Both the position numbers and the translations under genes were made by a program. The notes under the pieces were generated by a model. That model was not told the DNA's origin and did not search any database. It worked only from the letters and a program-made list of their open reading frames with translations. Below, piece after piece: positions 23,881 through 32,335 of a DNA stretch of 64,000 bases (position 1 is the first letter of the stretch; the number at the start of each line of letters is the position of its first letter). Origin of the DNA: Paraburkholderia gardini (GTDB taxonomy: Bacteria > Pseudomonadota > Gammaproteobacteria > Burkholderiales > Burkholderiaceae); the NCBI RefSeq assembly GCF_907164575.1, contig NZ_CAJQYY010000020.1, positions 62,001 to 126,000 of the forward strand, read 5' to 3'.

Positions 23881-24489
23881 TCAGTCGTGCGTTCCGCGCA
23901 GGCCCGGCCACGCGGGCGCGAGCGCTGGACCGAGCGCGAACAGATCGAGCACACGCGCGACGGTGTGGTCGATCATTTCGTCGATCGATGCCGGCTGGTT
24001 GTAAAACGCCGGTAGCGGCGGAAAAATCACGCCGCCCATTTCGGTCACGGCCGTCATGTTGCGCAGATGCGCAAGGTTGAACGGCGTTTCACGCACCAGC
24101 AGCACGAGCCGGCGGCGCTCCTTGAGCGTGACATCGGCGGCGCGGGTGATCAGGTTATCGGCGAAGCCGTGTGCGACGCTCGCGAGCGTTTTCATCGAGC
24201 AGGGCGCGATGATCATGCCGTCGGTGGCGAACGAACCCGACGCGATGCTCGCGCCGACGTCGCGCACCGAATGGACGACGTCCGCGAGCGGATGTACGTC
24301 GTCCTTGCCGAGCTGGAGTTCGTGCTGGACGTTGAGCCAGCCGGCGCTGGAAATCAGCAGATGGCTCTCGACGCCGCCCAGCCGGCGCAGCGTCTCGAGC
24401 AGCCGGATGCCGTAGACGGCACCGGTCGCGCCGGTGATGGCGACGATCAGCCGGCGCCTGGCGGGCGCGGGCGCAGCCTCAGTTTCCAT
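23881..24489 (-). CDS. ubiX: Flavin prenyltransferase UbiX
   Basis: About 202 aa. The N-terminal IVAITGATGAVYGIRLLETL is the FMN-binding loop of the UbiX/Pad family, and APCSMKTLASVAHGFADNLITRAADVTLKERRRLVLLVRETP in outline (residues ~105-147) carries the conserved Cys-Ser-Met and Arg-Glu elements. UbiX joins dimethylallyl phosphate to FMN to make the prenylated flavin cofactor needed by UbiD in ubiquinone synthesis. ATG at 24489 is used; a GTG at 24501, ten bases after the grxD stop, is possible. It is the last gene of the hemA-prfA-prmC-grxD-ubiX series. Confidence 0.93.
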   Translation of the reverse strand: METEAAPAPARRRLIVAITGATGAVYGIRLLETLRRLGGVESHLLISSAGWLNVQHELQLGKDDVHPLADVVHSVRDVGASIASGSFATDGMIIAPCSMKTLASVAHGFADNLITRAADVTLKERRRLVLLVRETPFNLAHLRNMTAVTEMGGVIFPPLPAFYNQPASIDEMIDHTVARVLDLFALGPALAPAWPGLRGTHD

Positions 24490-24511
24490 GGCGTGCGCCA
24501 CGCGAGCGGGA

Positions 24512-24823
24512 TTACGCAGCCGCGAACAGTTGCTGCAGTTCGCCGGACTGGTACATCTCCATCATGATGTCCGAGCCGCCGACAAACTCACCGTTCACGT
24601 AAAGCTGCGGAATGGTCGGCCAGTTCGAGAATTCCTTGATGCCCTGACGGATGCCTTCGTCGTCGAGGACGTTGACCGTCTTGAATTCGCCGACATTGCA
24701 CGCTTTCAGGATCTGGATGGCGCGGCCCGAAAAGCCGCACATCGGGAATTGCGCGTTGCCCTTCATGAAGAGCACGACGTTGTTTTCGTCGACGATTTGC
24801 TTGATGCGTTGTTGCGTATCCAT
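24512..24823 (-). CDS. grxD: Monothiol glutaredoxin Grx4
   Basis: A 103-aa CGFS-type glutaredoxin: active-site CGFS at residues 29-32 preceded by FMKGNAQFPM, and the glutathione-binding segments WPTIPQLYVNGEFVGGSD. Monothiol glutaredoxins hold a [2Fe-2S] cluster with glutathione and pass it on in iron-sulfur assembly and iron sensing. Length is standard. It sits between prmC and ubiX on the minus strand and is probably co-transcribed with one or both. Confidence 0.96.
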   Translation of the reverse strand: MDTQQRIKQIVDENNVVLFMKGNAQFPMCGFSGRAIQILKACNVGEFKTVNVLDDEGIRQGIKEFSNWPTIPQLYVNGEFVGGSDIMMEMYQSGELQQLFAAA

Positions 24824-24943
24824 GACTGACCTTGCGGTTTTCGGAAATTGCGGGATAGACCCAGATGATAGCGGAATTCGATTGCGCAGGCTGGGCGTTG
24901 CCCTGCTGGGCAGGCGTGCGGTTCGTGCGCCCGCAATACGGGT

Positions 24944-25807
24944 TCAGGTCGCCGCGCGCCGGCCGCCGCTGATGCGTTCGATGCCCGCGAGATCGCACGC
25001 CGAACGGACTTCGTCGAAGCCGCCGGCTTCGAGCAGCGCGCGCACGGCCTGCGCCTGATCGTAGCCGTGCTCCATCCACAGCACACCGCCGGGCGCGAGC
25101 CACGCGGGCGCGCCGGACACGATCGCGCGGATCGCCGAGAGGCCGTCGGCTTCGTCGGTGAGCGCGCCGCGTGGCTCGAAGCGCAGATCGCCCTCCGACA
25201 GATGCGGATCGCCGCTCGCGATATAAGGCGGGTTACTGACGATGACGTCGAAGCGAAGTGCCCGGCCGGCGTCCAGTGCGTCGTACCAGTTGCCTTCGAA
25301 AAACGCGGGCGCGCCGCCAGGCCGCGCGGCGTCGAGCAGCTTGCCGGCGTTTCTGGTTGCGACAGCGAGCGCCTCGGGCGAACGGTCGACCGCCCAGACC
25401 TGCGCATCGGGCCGCGCCGACGCAATCGCGACGGCAATCGCACCGGTGCCTGTGCCGAGATCGAGCACGCGAGGTTGCTTCAGGCCTTCCAGTGCTTCGA
25501 GCGCGGTTTCAACCAGCAATTCGGTTTCGGGTCGCGGAATCAGTACATGCGGCGTGACATCGAACTCAAGCCCGAAAAATTCACGCGCGCCGACGAGTTG
25601 CGCAACCGGTTCGCCCGCGAGGCGCCGCGCTTCCAGCGCCCGATACCGCGCGATTAGCGCCGCGTCTAACGGCTCGTCGCTACGGGTGATCAGCTCTGTC
25701 CGCCGCCATCCCAGCACGTGCCCGAGCAGGATGCGCGCTTCGAGCGCCGGGAGTGCGGCGGCGCGCAACAGGGCAGCGGCGGTGTCGGCAAGGTCGGCGT
25801 TGTGCAT
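24944..25807 (-). CDS. prmC: Release factor glutamine N5-methyltransferase
   Basis: A 287-aa enzyme that methylates the Gln of the GGQ motif in release factors. The N-terminal helical domain is followed by EFFGLEFDVTPHVLIPRPETELLVE in outline, SAM loop VLDLGTGTGAIAVAIA and catalytic VSNPPYI. ATG at 25807 is preferred: it starts 17 bases after the prfA stop and gives normal length, whereas an upstream ATG would overlap prfA. The prfA-prmC pair encodes substrate and modifying enzyme together, as in most proteobacteria. Confidence 0.96.
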   Translation of the reverse strand: MHNADLADTAAALLRAAALPALEARILLGHVLGWRRTELITRSDEPLDAALIARYRALEARRLAGEPVAQLVGAREFFGLEFDVTPHVLIPRPETELLVETALEALEGLKQPRVLDLGTGTGAIAVAIASARPDAQVWAVDRSPEALAVATRNAGKLLDAARPGGAPAFFEGNWYDALDAGRALRFDVIVSNPPYIASGDPHLSEGDLRFEPRGALTDEADGLSAIRAIVSGAPAWLAPGGVLWMEHGYDQAQAVRALLEAGGFDEVRSACDLAGIERISGGRRAAT

Positions 25808-25823
25808 GGCTGGGGTGCGTGTG

Positions 25824-26906
25824 TCAGTCGGCGTCGCCGAGCGAGGCGAGCAGTTCAGCCTGGTGCTCACTCACCAGCGCCGCGATGAGTTCGCTGAGAT
25901 CGCCGTCCATGATCGCGTCGAGGCGGTAGAGCGTCAGGTTGATCCGGTGATCGGTGAGACGCCCTTGCGGAAAGTTGTATGTGCGGATGCGCTCCGAGCG
26001 GTCGCCCGAGCCGATCAGGCTCTTGCGCGTGGCGGCTTCCTTCGCGTGCCGTTCCTGCGACTGCCTGTCCATGATGCGCGCGGCGAGCACCTTGAGCGCG
26101 CGATCCTTGTTCTTGTGCTGCGAGCGGTCATCCTGACATTCGACGACGATGCCCGTCGGCAAGTGAGTTACCCGCACAGCCGAATCGGTCTTGTTGATAT
26201 GCTGGCCGCCCGCGCCGGACGCGCGGAACGTGTCGATGCGCAGATCGGCCGGATTGATCTGGACCTCGGCGATTTCGTCGGCTTCCGGCATGACCGCGAC
26301 CGTGCACGCCGACGTGTGGATGCGGCCCTGCGTTTCGGTGGCGGGCACGCGCTGCACGCGATGGCCGCCGGACTCGAACTTCAGCTTCGAATACACCGCT
26401 TCACCGGCGATCCGCATGATCACTTCCTTGTAGCCGCCGAGATCCGACTCGCTCGCCGACATCATCTCGACCTGCCACTTGTTGCGTTCCGCGTAGCGCA
26501 GATACATGCGCAGCAGATCGCCCGCGAACAGCGCTGATTCGTCGCCGCCCGTGCCCGCACGGATTTCGACGAAGATGTTGCGGCTGTCGTTCGGATCCTT
26601 CGGCAGCAACATGGTCTGCAGTTCGCCTTCGAGCTTCGCTTTCTGCTCGCGCGCGGCGCGGATTTCTTCTTCGGCGAAGTCGCGCATCGATGCGTCGGAC
26701 AGCAGTTCCTGCGCGGTGGCTTCGTCGGTGAGCGCCTGGCGCCACAGCGCATAGTGCTCGACAACCGGCCCGAGCTCCGCGTGTTCGCGCGTCAGCTTGC
26801 GGTACTGGTCAAGATTCGCGGTGATGTCCTCGCGGCTCAACAGGTCGTTCAGTTCGGCCAGCCGGGTGGTGAGCTGGTCGAGCTTGCTTTGCATGCTCGT
26901 TTTCAT
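25824..26906 (-). CDS. prfA: Peptide chain release factor 1
   Basis: A 360-aa RF1 that recognises UAA and UAG stops. The codon-reading PAT tripeptide appears in HRVQRVPATETQGRIH, and the catalytic GGQ in GAGGQHINKTDSAVR. The N-terminal coiled domain starts MKTSMQSKLDQL. Downstream of hemA and upstream of prmC, the classic hemA-prfA-prmC order. A 137-base gap from hemA suggests either read-through or an extra promoter. Confidence 0.97.
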   Translation of the reverse strand: MKTSMQSKLDQLTTRLAELNDLLSREDITANLDQYRKLTREHAELGPVVEHYALWRQALTDEATAQELLSDASMRDFAEEEIRAAREQKAKLEGELQTMLLPKDPNDSRNIFVEIRAGTGGDESALFAGDLLRMYLRYAERNKWQVEMMSASESDLGGYKEVIMRIAGEAVYSKLKFESGGHRVQRVPATETQGRIHTSACTVAVMPEADEIAEVQINPADLRIDTFRASGAGGQHINKTDSAVRVTHLPTGIVVECQDDRSQHKNKDRALKVLAARIMDRQSQERHAKEAATRKSLIGSGDRSERIRTYNFPQGRLTDHRINLTLYRLDAIMDGDLSELIAALVSEHQAELLASLGDAD

Positions 26907-27043
26907 CGGACGGATCGGAGCGGGCTCCGGAAAGGACGACTGCTAATGGGAAATTCGGGAAATTCGCGGATGCCGGGCGTGAAACGTGGCCGACACGCGG
27001 CGGGTGTGCTGCCGGCAATACCGCGGCGAGAGCGACAGCGTCG

Positions 27044-28366
27044 CTAACGGTCCGATGAACCGGACGGGTCTGACGGGTCCGACGGGCCGGGGGCGCCGCC
27101 GTGATGATAGAAGCCGCTCATCAGTTCGATGAGCTTGTCGCGATTTTCGCTGCTGGCGCGGTTGAGTGCGTGCGTCGGACCGTGGATCAGCTTGTTCGTC
27201 AGCGCCTGCGAGAGCGCTTCGAGCACGACGGCCGGATCGTCGCCGCGCGCGAGCATTCTGTGCGCGCGTTCGAGTTCGGCGCGGCGCAGCGAGTCCGCCT
27301 GCGTGTGCATGTGACGGATGACCGGCACGATGCTGCGCGCGTCGAGCCACTGCATGAAGTTCTGCACGCGCGTTTCGATGATCGCTTCGGCCTGCGCGAC
27401 GGCTGCCTGACGCGATGCGTTGCCTTCGCGGACGATCGCGCCGAGGTCGTCGACGGTGTAGAGAAACACGTCTTCGAGCTTGCCGACTTCGGGTTCGATG
27501 TCGCGCGGCACGGCCAGATCGACCATGAAAATGGGCCGGTGACGACGCGCCTTCACCGCGCGCTCCATCGCGCCGAGGCCAATGATCGGCAGCGTCGACG
27601 CCGTGCATGACACGATGATGTCGAACTCGTGCATGCGCGCGGGCAGGTCGGCCAGCGGAATCGCGCGGCCGTTGAAGCGTTCGGCAAGCCGCGCGCCACG
27701 CTCGGCGGTGCGGTTGGCGACTACGAGCTCGCGCGGCTGCTGCGCGGCAAAGTGCGTCGCGCACAGTTCGATCATTTCACCCGCGCCGATGAACAGCACG
27801 CGCTGGTTCGAGATTTTGTCGAAGATGCGCTGCGCGAGCCGTACGGCTGCCGCGGCCATCGAAACGGACTGCGCGCCGATTTCCGTCGTGCTGCGCACTT
27901 CCTTCGCGACGGCGAACGTGCGCTGGAAAAGCTGGTTCAGGTACGTGCCGAGCGCACCGGCTTCCGACGCGGTCCGCACCGCGTCCTTCATCTGGCCGAC
28001 GATCTGCGTTTCGCCGAGCACCATCGAATCGAGTCCCGATGCGACGCGAAACGCGTGGCGCACGGCCTCGGACTGCGGCAGCGCGTACACATGCGGCGCC
28101 AGCTCGCCAACCGGGAGATTGTGATAGCGGGACAGCCACTGGATGGCGGCTTCGCGCGCCGCCTGATCGTCGGTGGCGCAGTAGAGCTCGGTGCGGTTGC
28201 AGGTGGACAGAATGGCGGCTTCGGGTGCCGAACGGGAGGCCGGGCCGAGCCAGATGTCCTTGAACGTCGCGAGCGCCGGCTTGATCTGGTCGAGCGGAAA
28301 CGCCACGCGTTCGCGCAAGGCGACAGGCGCGGTGTGGTGGTTGATTCCGATCGTTAGAAGCTGCAT
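27044..28366 (-). CDS. hemA: Glutamyl-tRNA reductase
   Basis: A 440-aa enzyme making glutamate-1-semialdehyde, the first step of C5 haem synthesis. Catalytic C56 lies in STCNRTELY; SGLDSMVLGETQIVGQ and the NADPH loop VLFIGAGEMIELCATHFA follow, with the dimerisation domain at the C terminus. The last ~12 residues are a Pro/Ser/Asp repeat (PSDPSDPSGSSD) encoded by three near-copies of a nine-base unit; this tail lies beyond the folded core. A TATAAT-like box on the minus strand at 28405-28410 marks a probable promoter. Confidence 0.96.
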   Translation of the reverse strand: MQLLTIGINHHTAPVALRERVAFPLDQIKPALATFKDIWLGPASRSAPEAAILSTCNRTELYCATDDQAAREAAIQWLSRYHNLPVGELAPHVYALPQSEAVRHAFRVASGLDSMVLGETQIVGQMKDAVRTASEAGALGTYLNQLFQRTFAVAKEVRSTTEIGAQSVSMAAAAVRLAQRIFDKISNQRVLFIGAGEMIELCATHFAAQQPRELVVANRTAERGARLAERFNGRAIPLADLPARMHEFDIIVSCTASTLPIIGLGAMERAVKARRHRPIFMVDLAVPRDIEPEVGKLEDVFLYTVDDLGAIVREGNASRQAAVAQAEAIIETRVQNFMQWLDARSIVPVIRHMHTQADSLRRAELERAHRMLARGDDPAVVLEALSQALTNKLIHGPTHALNRASSENRDKLIELMSGFYHHGGAPGPSDPSDPSGSSDR

Positions 28367-28404
28367 GGGGCGCGATTGTGGGCGGCGCTATGGTGTAGCG
28401 CAAT

Positions 28405-28410
28405 ATTATA
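28405..28410 (-). promoter_or_regulatory. Likely -10 box of hemA
   Basis: TATAAT on the minus strand, 38 bases upstream of the hemA ATG. No good -35 hexamer is seen at the right spacing, so support is limited. Confidence 0.4.
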
Positions 28411-28470
28411 GCGTTTCCAGGGATCTTTCATTGAGCGCGCCTGATACCGGGATGAAGTTCTGCCGCAGGG

Positions 28471-29160
28471 TCAGACCGCGATCCTGTCGAGCTGGTATCC
28501 GTAGCCGTAGAGCGGCGTGAGCGCATAGCCGAGTTCCGGGCGCAGCTGAAGTTTCGAGCGCAACCGCGACGCATGCGTGTCGAGGGTGCGCGACCTTACG
28601 TCGCGGCCGCGCGTCCAGACCGTTTCGAGGATGTGCGCGCGCGAAACCGGCCGCGACAGGTTGGTGAACAGCAGCAGGGCGAAGCGGAACTCCTTTGGCG
28701 TCAGCTCGACGCGCTGGCCGCGGAACGTGACGACGTCGTGCATCGTCTCGAAAACGTATTCGCCGAAGACGTTGCGCAGCCGGCTGCGCGGCCGGCGCAC
28801 GCCGGCCCGCCGGAGCAGCGCGTCGACGCGCGCCAGCATTTCGGGGCCGCGTACGGGCTTGGTCAGACAGTCGTCGGCACCGGCGTGCAGGATCGAGACG
28901 ATTTCGCTTTCGCGCGGCGCCGTGATCAGCACCATGACGGGCAGGCCGGGCAGCACCTCGCGGGCGAGCGGAATGACGTCCCCGGCGGCGAGGTCGCCGG
29001 ACCAGACATCCGCCAGAAGCAGGTCGAAAGTCTGGCTGGCGGCGCTCTCCAGAAACGGCGTGCTGGCCTGGAAGTGCTCGCAGGCATGGCCGCCGGCAAG
29101 CAGCAGACGGCCAATCAGATCGGCCTGGCGGCGGTCGGGCTCGACGAGCGCAATTCGCAT
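28471..29160 (-). CDS. OmpR/PhoB-family response regulator
   Basis: A 229-aa two-domain regulator. The receiver has the acidic pair E7/D9, phospho-acceptor D51 (LLLADVWSGD) and conserved Lys in CLTKPVRG. The C-terminal winged helix (about 125-225) shows VELTPKEFRFALLLFTNLSRPVSR and the recognition-helix region RSRTLDTHASRLRSKL. No histidine kinase gene is adjacent, so it is an orphan within this window. ATG at 29160 starts the receiver directly; longer in-frame starts add only low-complexity sequence. Confidence 0.88.
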   Translation of the reverse strand: MRIALVEPDRRQADLIGRLLLAGGHACEHFQASTPFLESAASQTFDLLLADVWSGDLAAGDVIPLAREVLPGLPVMVLITAPRESEIVSILHAGADDCLTKPVRGPEMLARVDALLRRAGVRRPRSRLRNVFGEYVFETMHDVVTFRGQRVELTPKEFRFALLLFTNLSRPVSRAHILETVWTRGRDVRSRTLDTHASRLRSKLQLRPELGYALTPLYGYGYQLDRIAV

Positions 29161-29456
29161 GGGGGAAGCACGTTCAGCACATTCGGCGCGTTCCGCACGC
29201 CCAGCGAGTGGACGTTCGGAGGTCGGGTGCGTGGCCGGGTACCGGGGTGGAAATCCGGCGGGAAATCGCCCGGACATCGGACCGGATATCCGCCTGGGCA
29301 AGACCTGCGGCTTGCCTTGCGCTACCCCGGCCCCTAAACTCAACCGCTACACGCAAGGCGCCGTGCTGATCTGTTAGTTAACGAGACAAAAATGCTAGCT
29401 GTGCAAACGCTTCGACCCTATAAGAGCGGTCTTAAATCATTCGAGGCCTGTCGCTG
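29161..29456. other. Divergent intergenic region
   Basis: 296 bases between the response regulator and the small membrane protein. The left two thirds is GC-rich and the last ~100 bases are AT-richer, including TATAAG at 29418-29423, a possible plus-strand -10 box. No gene is supported. Confidence 0.45.
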
Positions 29457-29711
29457 ATGGGTTGGGCAGGAATCGTGATACTCGGCGCGGTGGTGGGGCT
29501 GGTCGGAGGATGGCTGCATCCGTTGCGGCGCGCGGGCCGTGCGCGCATCCCGGTGGCGATGGTTGCAGGCGTCGCCGGGGCGGTCGTCGCCGCGATGGCC
29601 GGGAACGTCGCTGGTATCTTCCATGATGGTGATACGCTCGAATGGCTGGCCTGTACCTCCGTCGCCCTGATTGCCGTCGCCGTGACGGTCGGCCTTTTAT
29701 CCCGTCGATAA
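29457..29711 (+). CDS. Small membrane protein, GlsB/YeaQ-like
   Basis: An 84-aa hydrophobic protein with about three membrane segments: GWAGIVILGAVVGLVGGWLHP, IPVAMVAGVAGAVVAAMAG and ACTSVALIAVAVTVGLL, linked by a basic loop. Size, Gly-rich first helix and helix spacing resemble the transglycosylase-associated (GlsB/YeaQ/YmgE) family, whose members are often stress-induced; the match is by pattern only. It ends 24 bases before the aminopeptidase gene, so the two may share a transcript. Confidence 0.65.
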   Translation: MGWAGIVILGAVVGLVGGWLHPLRRAGRARIPVAMVAGVAGAVVAAMAGNVAGIFHDGDTLEWLACTSVALIAVAVTVGLLSRR

Positions 29712-29735
29712 GATGAATTCCCCGCAGGTGAAACA

Positions 29736-31550
29736 ATGAACGCCCGACTCCCCGAAACCTCTTCCATTCCCGAACGCATCGCGGTGCTGCGCGGCGCCAT
29801 GAAGCGCGAAAACCTCGCCGCTTATCTCGTGCCGTCCGCCGATCCTCACCTCTCCGAATATCTGCCGGGACGCTGGCAGGGGCGCGAGTGGCTCTCCGGT
29901 TTCACCGGCTCGGTGGGCACGCTGGTCGTCACCGATGATTTTGCCGGCCTCTGGGTCGACAGCCGCTACTGGGTGCAGGCCGAAGCGCAACTCGCCGGCA
30001 CCGGCGTGCAGTTGATGAAGATGATGGGCGGCCAGCAGAGCGCGCCGCACATCGACTGGCTGGCGCAGAACGTCGCAAGCGGTGCGGCGGTCGGCGTCGA
30101 CGGCGCGGTGCTCTGCGTGGCGGTGGCGCGTGCGTTGAGCGATGCGCTCACGGCGCGCGGCGTCGCGTTGCGTACCGACATCGATCTGCTCAACACGATC
30201 TGGCCGCAGCGCCCGACGCTGCCGGTCGAAGCCGTCTACGAACACGCCGCGCCGCACGCGAGCGTCGCGCGCGCCGACAAGCTCGACCAGATTCGCCGCG
30301 AGATGCAGCAAAAGGGCGCGCAGTGGCATTTCATCTCGACGCTCGACGACCTCGCGTGGCTGTTGAACCTGCGCGGCGCGGACGTCAGCTACAACCCCGT
30401 GTTCGTCGCGCATGCGCTGATCGGGCTCGACAGCGCGTCGCTCTTCGTCGCCGGTGGCAAGGTGCCGCAGGCACTCGCCGATGCGCTAGGGCGCGACGGC
30501 ATCCAGGTGAAACCATACGTGGAGGCGGCCGATGCGCTCGCCGCGCTGCCGTCGGGCTCGACGCTGCTGATCGATCCGCGGCGTATTACTTTTGGTCTGT
30601 TGCAGGTCGTGCCGTCGAACGTGAAAATCGTCGAAGCGGTGAATCCCTCGACGTTCCTGAAGTCGCGCAAGACACCGGCCGAAGCGGAACACGTTCGCGC
30701 GACGATGGAGCAGGACGGCGCGGCGCTCGCCGAATTCTTCGCGTGGTTCGAGGGCGCGCTCGGCCGTGAAACGATCACCGAACTCACCATCGACGAACGT
30801 CTGACGGCGGCGCGCGCGCGTCGTCCGGGCTTTGTCACGCTGAGCTTCGGCACGATCGCCGGCTTCAACGCGAACGGCGCGATGCCACATTACCGCGCGA
30901 CGCAGGCTTCGCACGCCACGATCGAGGGCGATGGTCTCCTGCTGATCGATTCGGGCGGCCAGTACCTGAGCGGCACGACGGACATCACGCGCGTCGTGCC
31001 GATCGGCACGATCAACGCCGGGCATCGCCGCGACTTCACGATCGTGCTGAAGGGCACGATGGCACTCTCGCGCGCACAGTTTCCGCGCGGCATCCGCTCG
31101 CCGATGCTCGATTCGATCGCTCGCGCGCCGATCTGGGAAGCGGGCGCGGACTACGGCCACGGCACGGGTCACGGCGTGGGTTACTTCCTGAACGTGCACG
31201 AAGGCCCGCAGGTAATCTCGCACTACGCGCCGGCCGAAGCGTGGACGGCGATGGAAGAGGGCATGATCACGTCGATCGAGCCGGGCATTTACCGGCCGGG
31301 CAAGTGGGGCATCCGGATCGAAAACCTCGTGCTGAACCGCGAGGCGGAAAAGACCGCGTTTGGCGACTTCCTGAAGTTCGAAACGCTGACGCTGTGCCCG
31401 ATCGATACCCGCTGCGTCGATCTCGCGCTGCTGCGCGACGACGAACGCGCGTGGCTCAACGCGTATCACGAGACGGTGCGCGCCCGCGTTTCGCCGCATG
31501 TGACGGGCGCTGCGAAGGCGTGGCTGGAAACACGCACGCAGGCGATCTGA
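29736..31550 (+). CDS. Xaa-Pro aminopeptidase (aminopeptidase P, long form)
   Basis: A 604-aa metallopeptidase with two creatinase N-terminal domains and a C-terminal pita-bread domain. The di-manganese ligands are visible in LLIDSGGQYLSGTTDITR (two Asp), GHGTGHGVGYFLNVHEGP (His), and the two Glu residues of ITSIEPGIYRPG and WGIRIENLV. It removes the N-terminal residue from peptides with proline in position two. Length matches the long eukaryote-like APP1 subgroup, about 600 aa, rather than enteric PepP. Purines (GCAGGTGAAAC) precede the ATG. Confidence 0.92.
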   Translation: MNARLPETSSIPERIAVLRGAMKRENLAAYLVPSADPHLSEYLPGRWQGREWLSGFTGSVGTLVVTDDFAGLWVDSRYWVQAEAQLAGTGVQLMKMMGGQQSAPHIDWLAQNVASGAAVGVDGAVLCVAVARALSDALTARGVALRTDIDLLNTIWPQRPTLPVEAVYEHAAPHASVARADKLDQIRREMQQKGAQWHFISTLDDLAWLLNLRGADVSYNPVFVAHALIGLDSASLFVAGGKVPQALADALGRDGIQVKPYVEAADALAALPSGSTLLIDPRRITFGLLQVVPSNVKIVEAVNPSTFLKSRKTPAEAEHVRATMEQDGAALAEFFAWFEGALGRETITELTIDERLTAARARRPGFVTLSFGTIAGFNANGAMPHYRATQASHATIEGDGLLLIDSGGQYLSGTTDITRVVPIGTINAGHRRDFTIVLKGTMALSRAQFPRGIRSPMLDSIARAPIWEAGADYGHGTGHGVGYFLNVHEGPQVISHYAPAEAWTAMEEGMITSIEPGIYRPGKWGIRIENLVLNREAEKTAFGDFLKFETLTLCPIDTRCVDLALLRDDERAWLNAYHETVRARVSPHVTGAAKAWLETRTQAI

Positions 31551-31663
31551 CGCGCGGCATACGAGCGGCGCAGGCACGCGTGTCATAACTGGAGCCGGGC
31601 GACTGCGTCGCAGTGCGCCCGCTTTCCGACAGACTTCCCCGTACAACTGGCGATGGAGTGTGC

Positions 31664-32287
31664 ATGGCGATCAAGGCAGTTGTTTTCGATTTCGGTGGCG
31701 TGCTGATCGACTGGAGCCCGCAGTACGTCTACCGCACGCTGATTCCGGATGAAGCGGAGCGCCACTGGTTTCTCACGCACGTTTGCGCGATGGACTGGGT
31801 CATCCAGCAGGACGGCGGGCAGACGATCGAAGCGGGCACAAACGAGCTGATCGCGAAATTTCCCGAACACGAAGCGCTGATCCGCGCGTTCTACGAGCGC
31901 TGGCACGAGATGATCCGCGGTGTGCTCGAAGACGGCATCGCCACGCTCGAAAAACTCGACGCGGCCAACGTGCCGCTCTTCGGGCTGACGAACTGGTCGG
32001 CCGAGACGTTTCCTTACGCGTGGGACAACTTCCCGGTATTGCGGCGCTTCAGGGACATCGTCGTTTCGGGGCGCGTGAAACTCGTGAAGCCCGATCCGGC
32101 GATTTTCTCGGAGATGGCGAAGCGCATCGAGTCACATCTGCCGGGCGTCCAGCCGGCGGAACTCGTCTTTATCGACGACAACCTGAAAAACGCCGAAGCA
32201 GCGACCGCGCTTGGCTGGCACGGCGTCCATCACACCGACGCTGCCCGGACCGAAGCGAAATTGCGCGAACTGGGCTTGCCGGTCTGA
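31664..32287 (+). CDS. HAD-superfamily hydrolase
   Basis: A 207-aa HAD hydrolase, subfamily IA variant 3. Motif I is VVFDFGGVLIDW (D8 nucleophile, here DFGGV in place of DxDGT), motif II GLTNWSAET, motif III Lys in VKLVKPDPAIF, and motif IV VFIDDNLKNAEAA. The DFGGVL variant is typical of the YihX-like group, which includes alpha-D-glucose-1-phosphate phosphatases and haloacid dehalogenase-like enzymes. The substrate is unknown. ATG at 31664 has GGAG five bases upstream. Confidence 0.88.
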   Translation: MAIKAVVFDFGGVLIDWSPQYVYRTLIPDEAERHWFLTHVCAMDWVIQQDGGQTIEAGTNELIAKFPEHEALIRAFYERWHEMIRGVLEDGIATLEKLDAANVPLFGLTNWSAETFPYAWDNFPVLRRFRDIVVSGRVKLVKPDPAIFSEMAKRIESHLPGVQPAELVFIDDNLKNAEAATALGWHGVHHTDAARTEAKLRELGLPV

Positions 32288-32335
32288 TCGCATCATGACG
32301 CGCGCGGCGTGCCGCGCGCCCGATGCGCCAGACAG

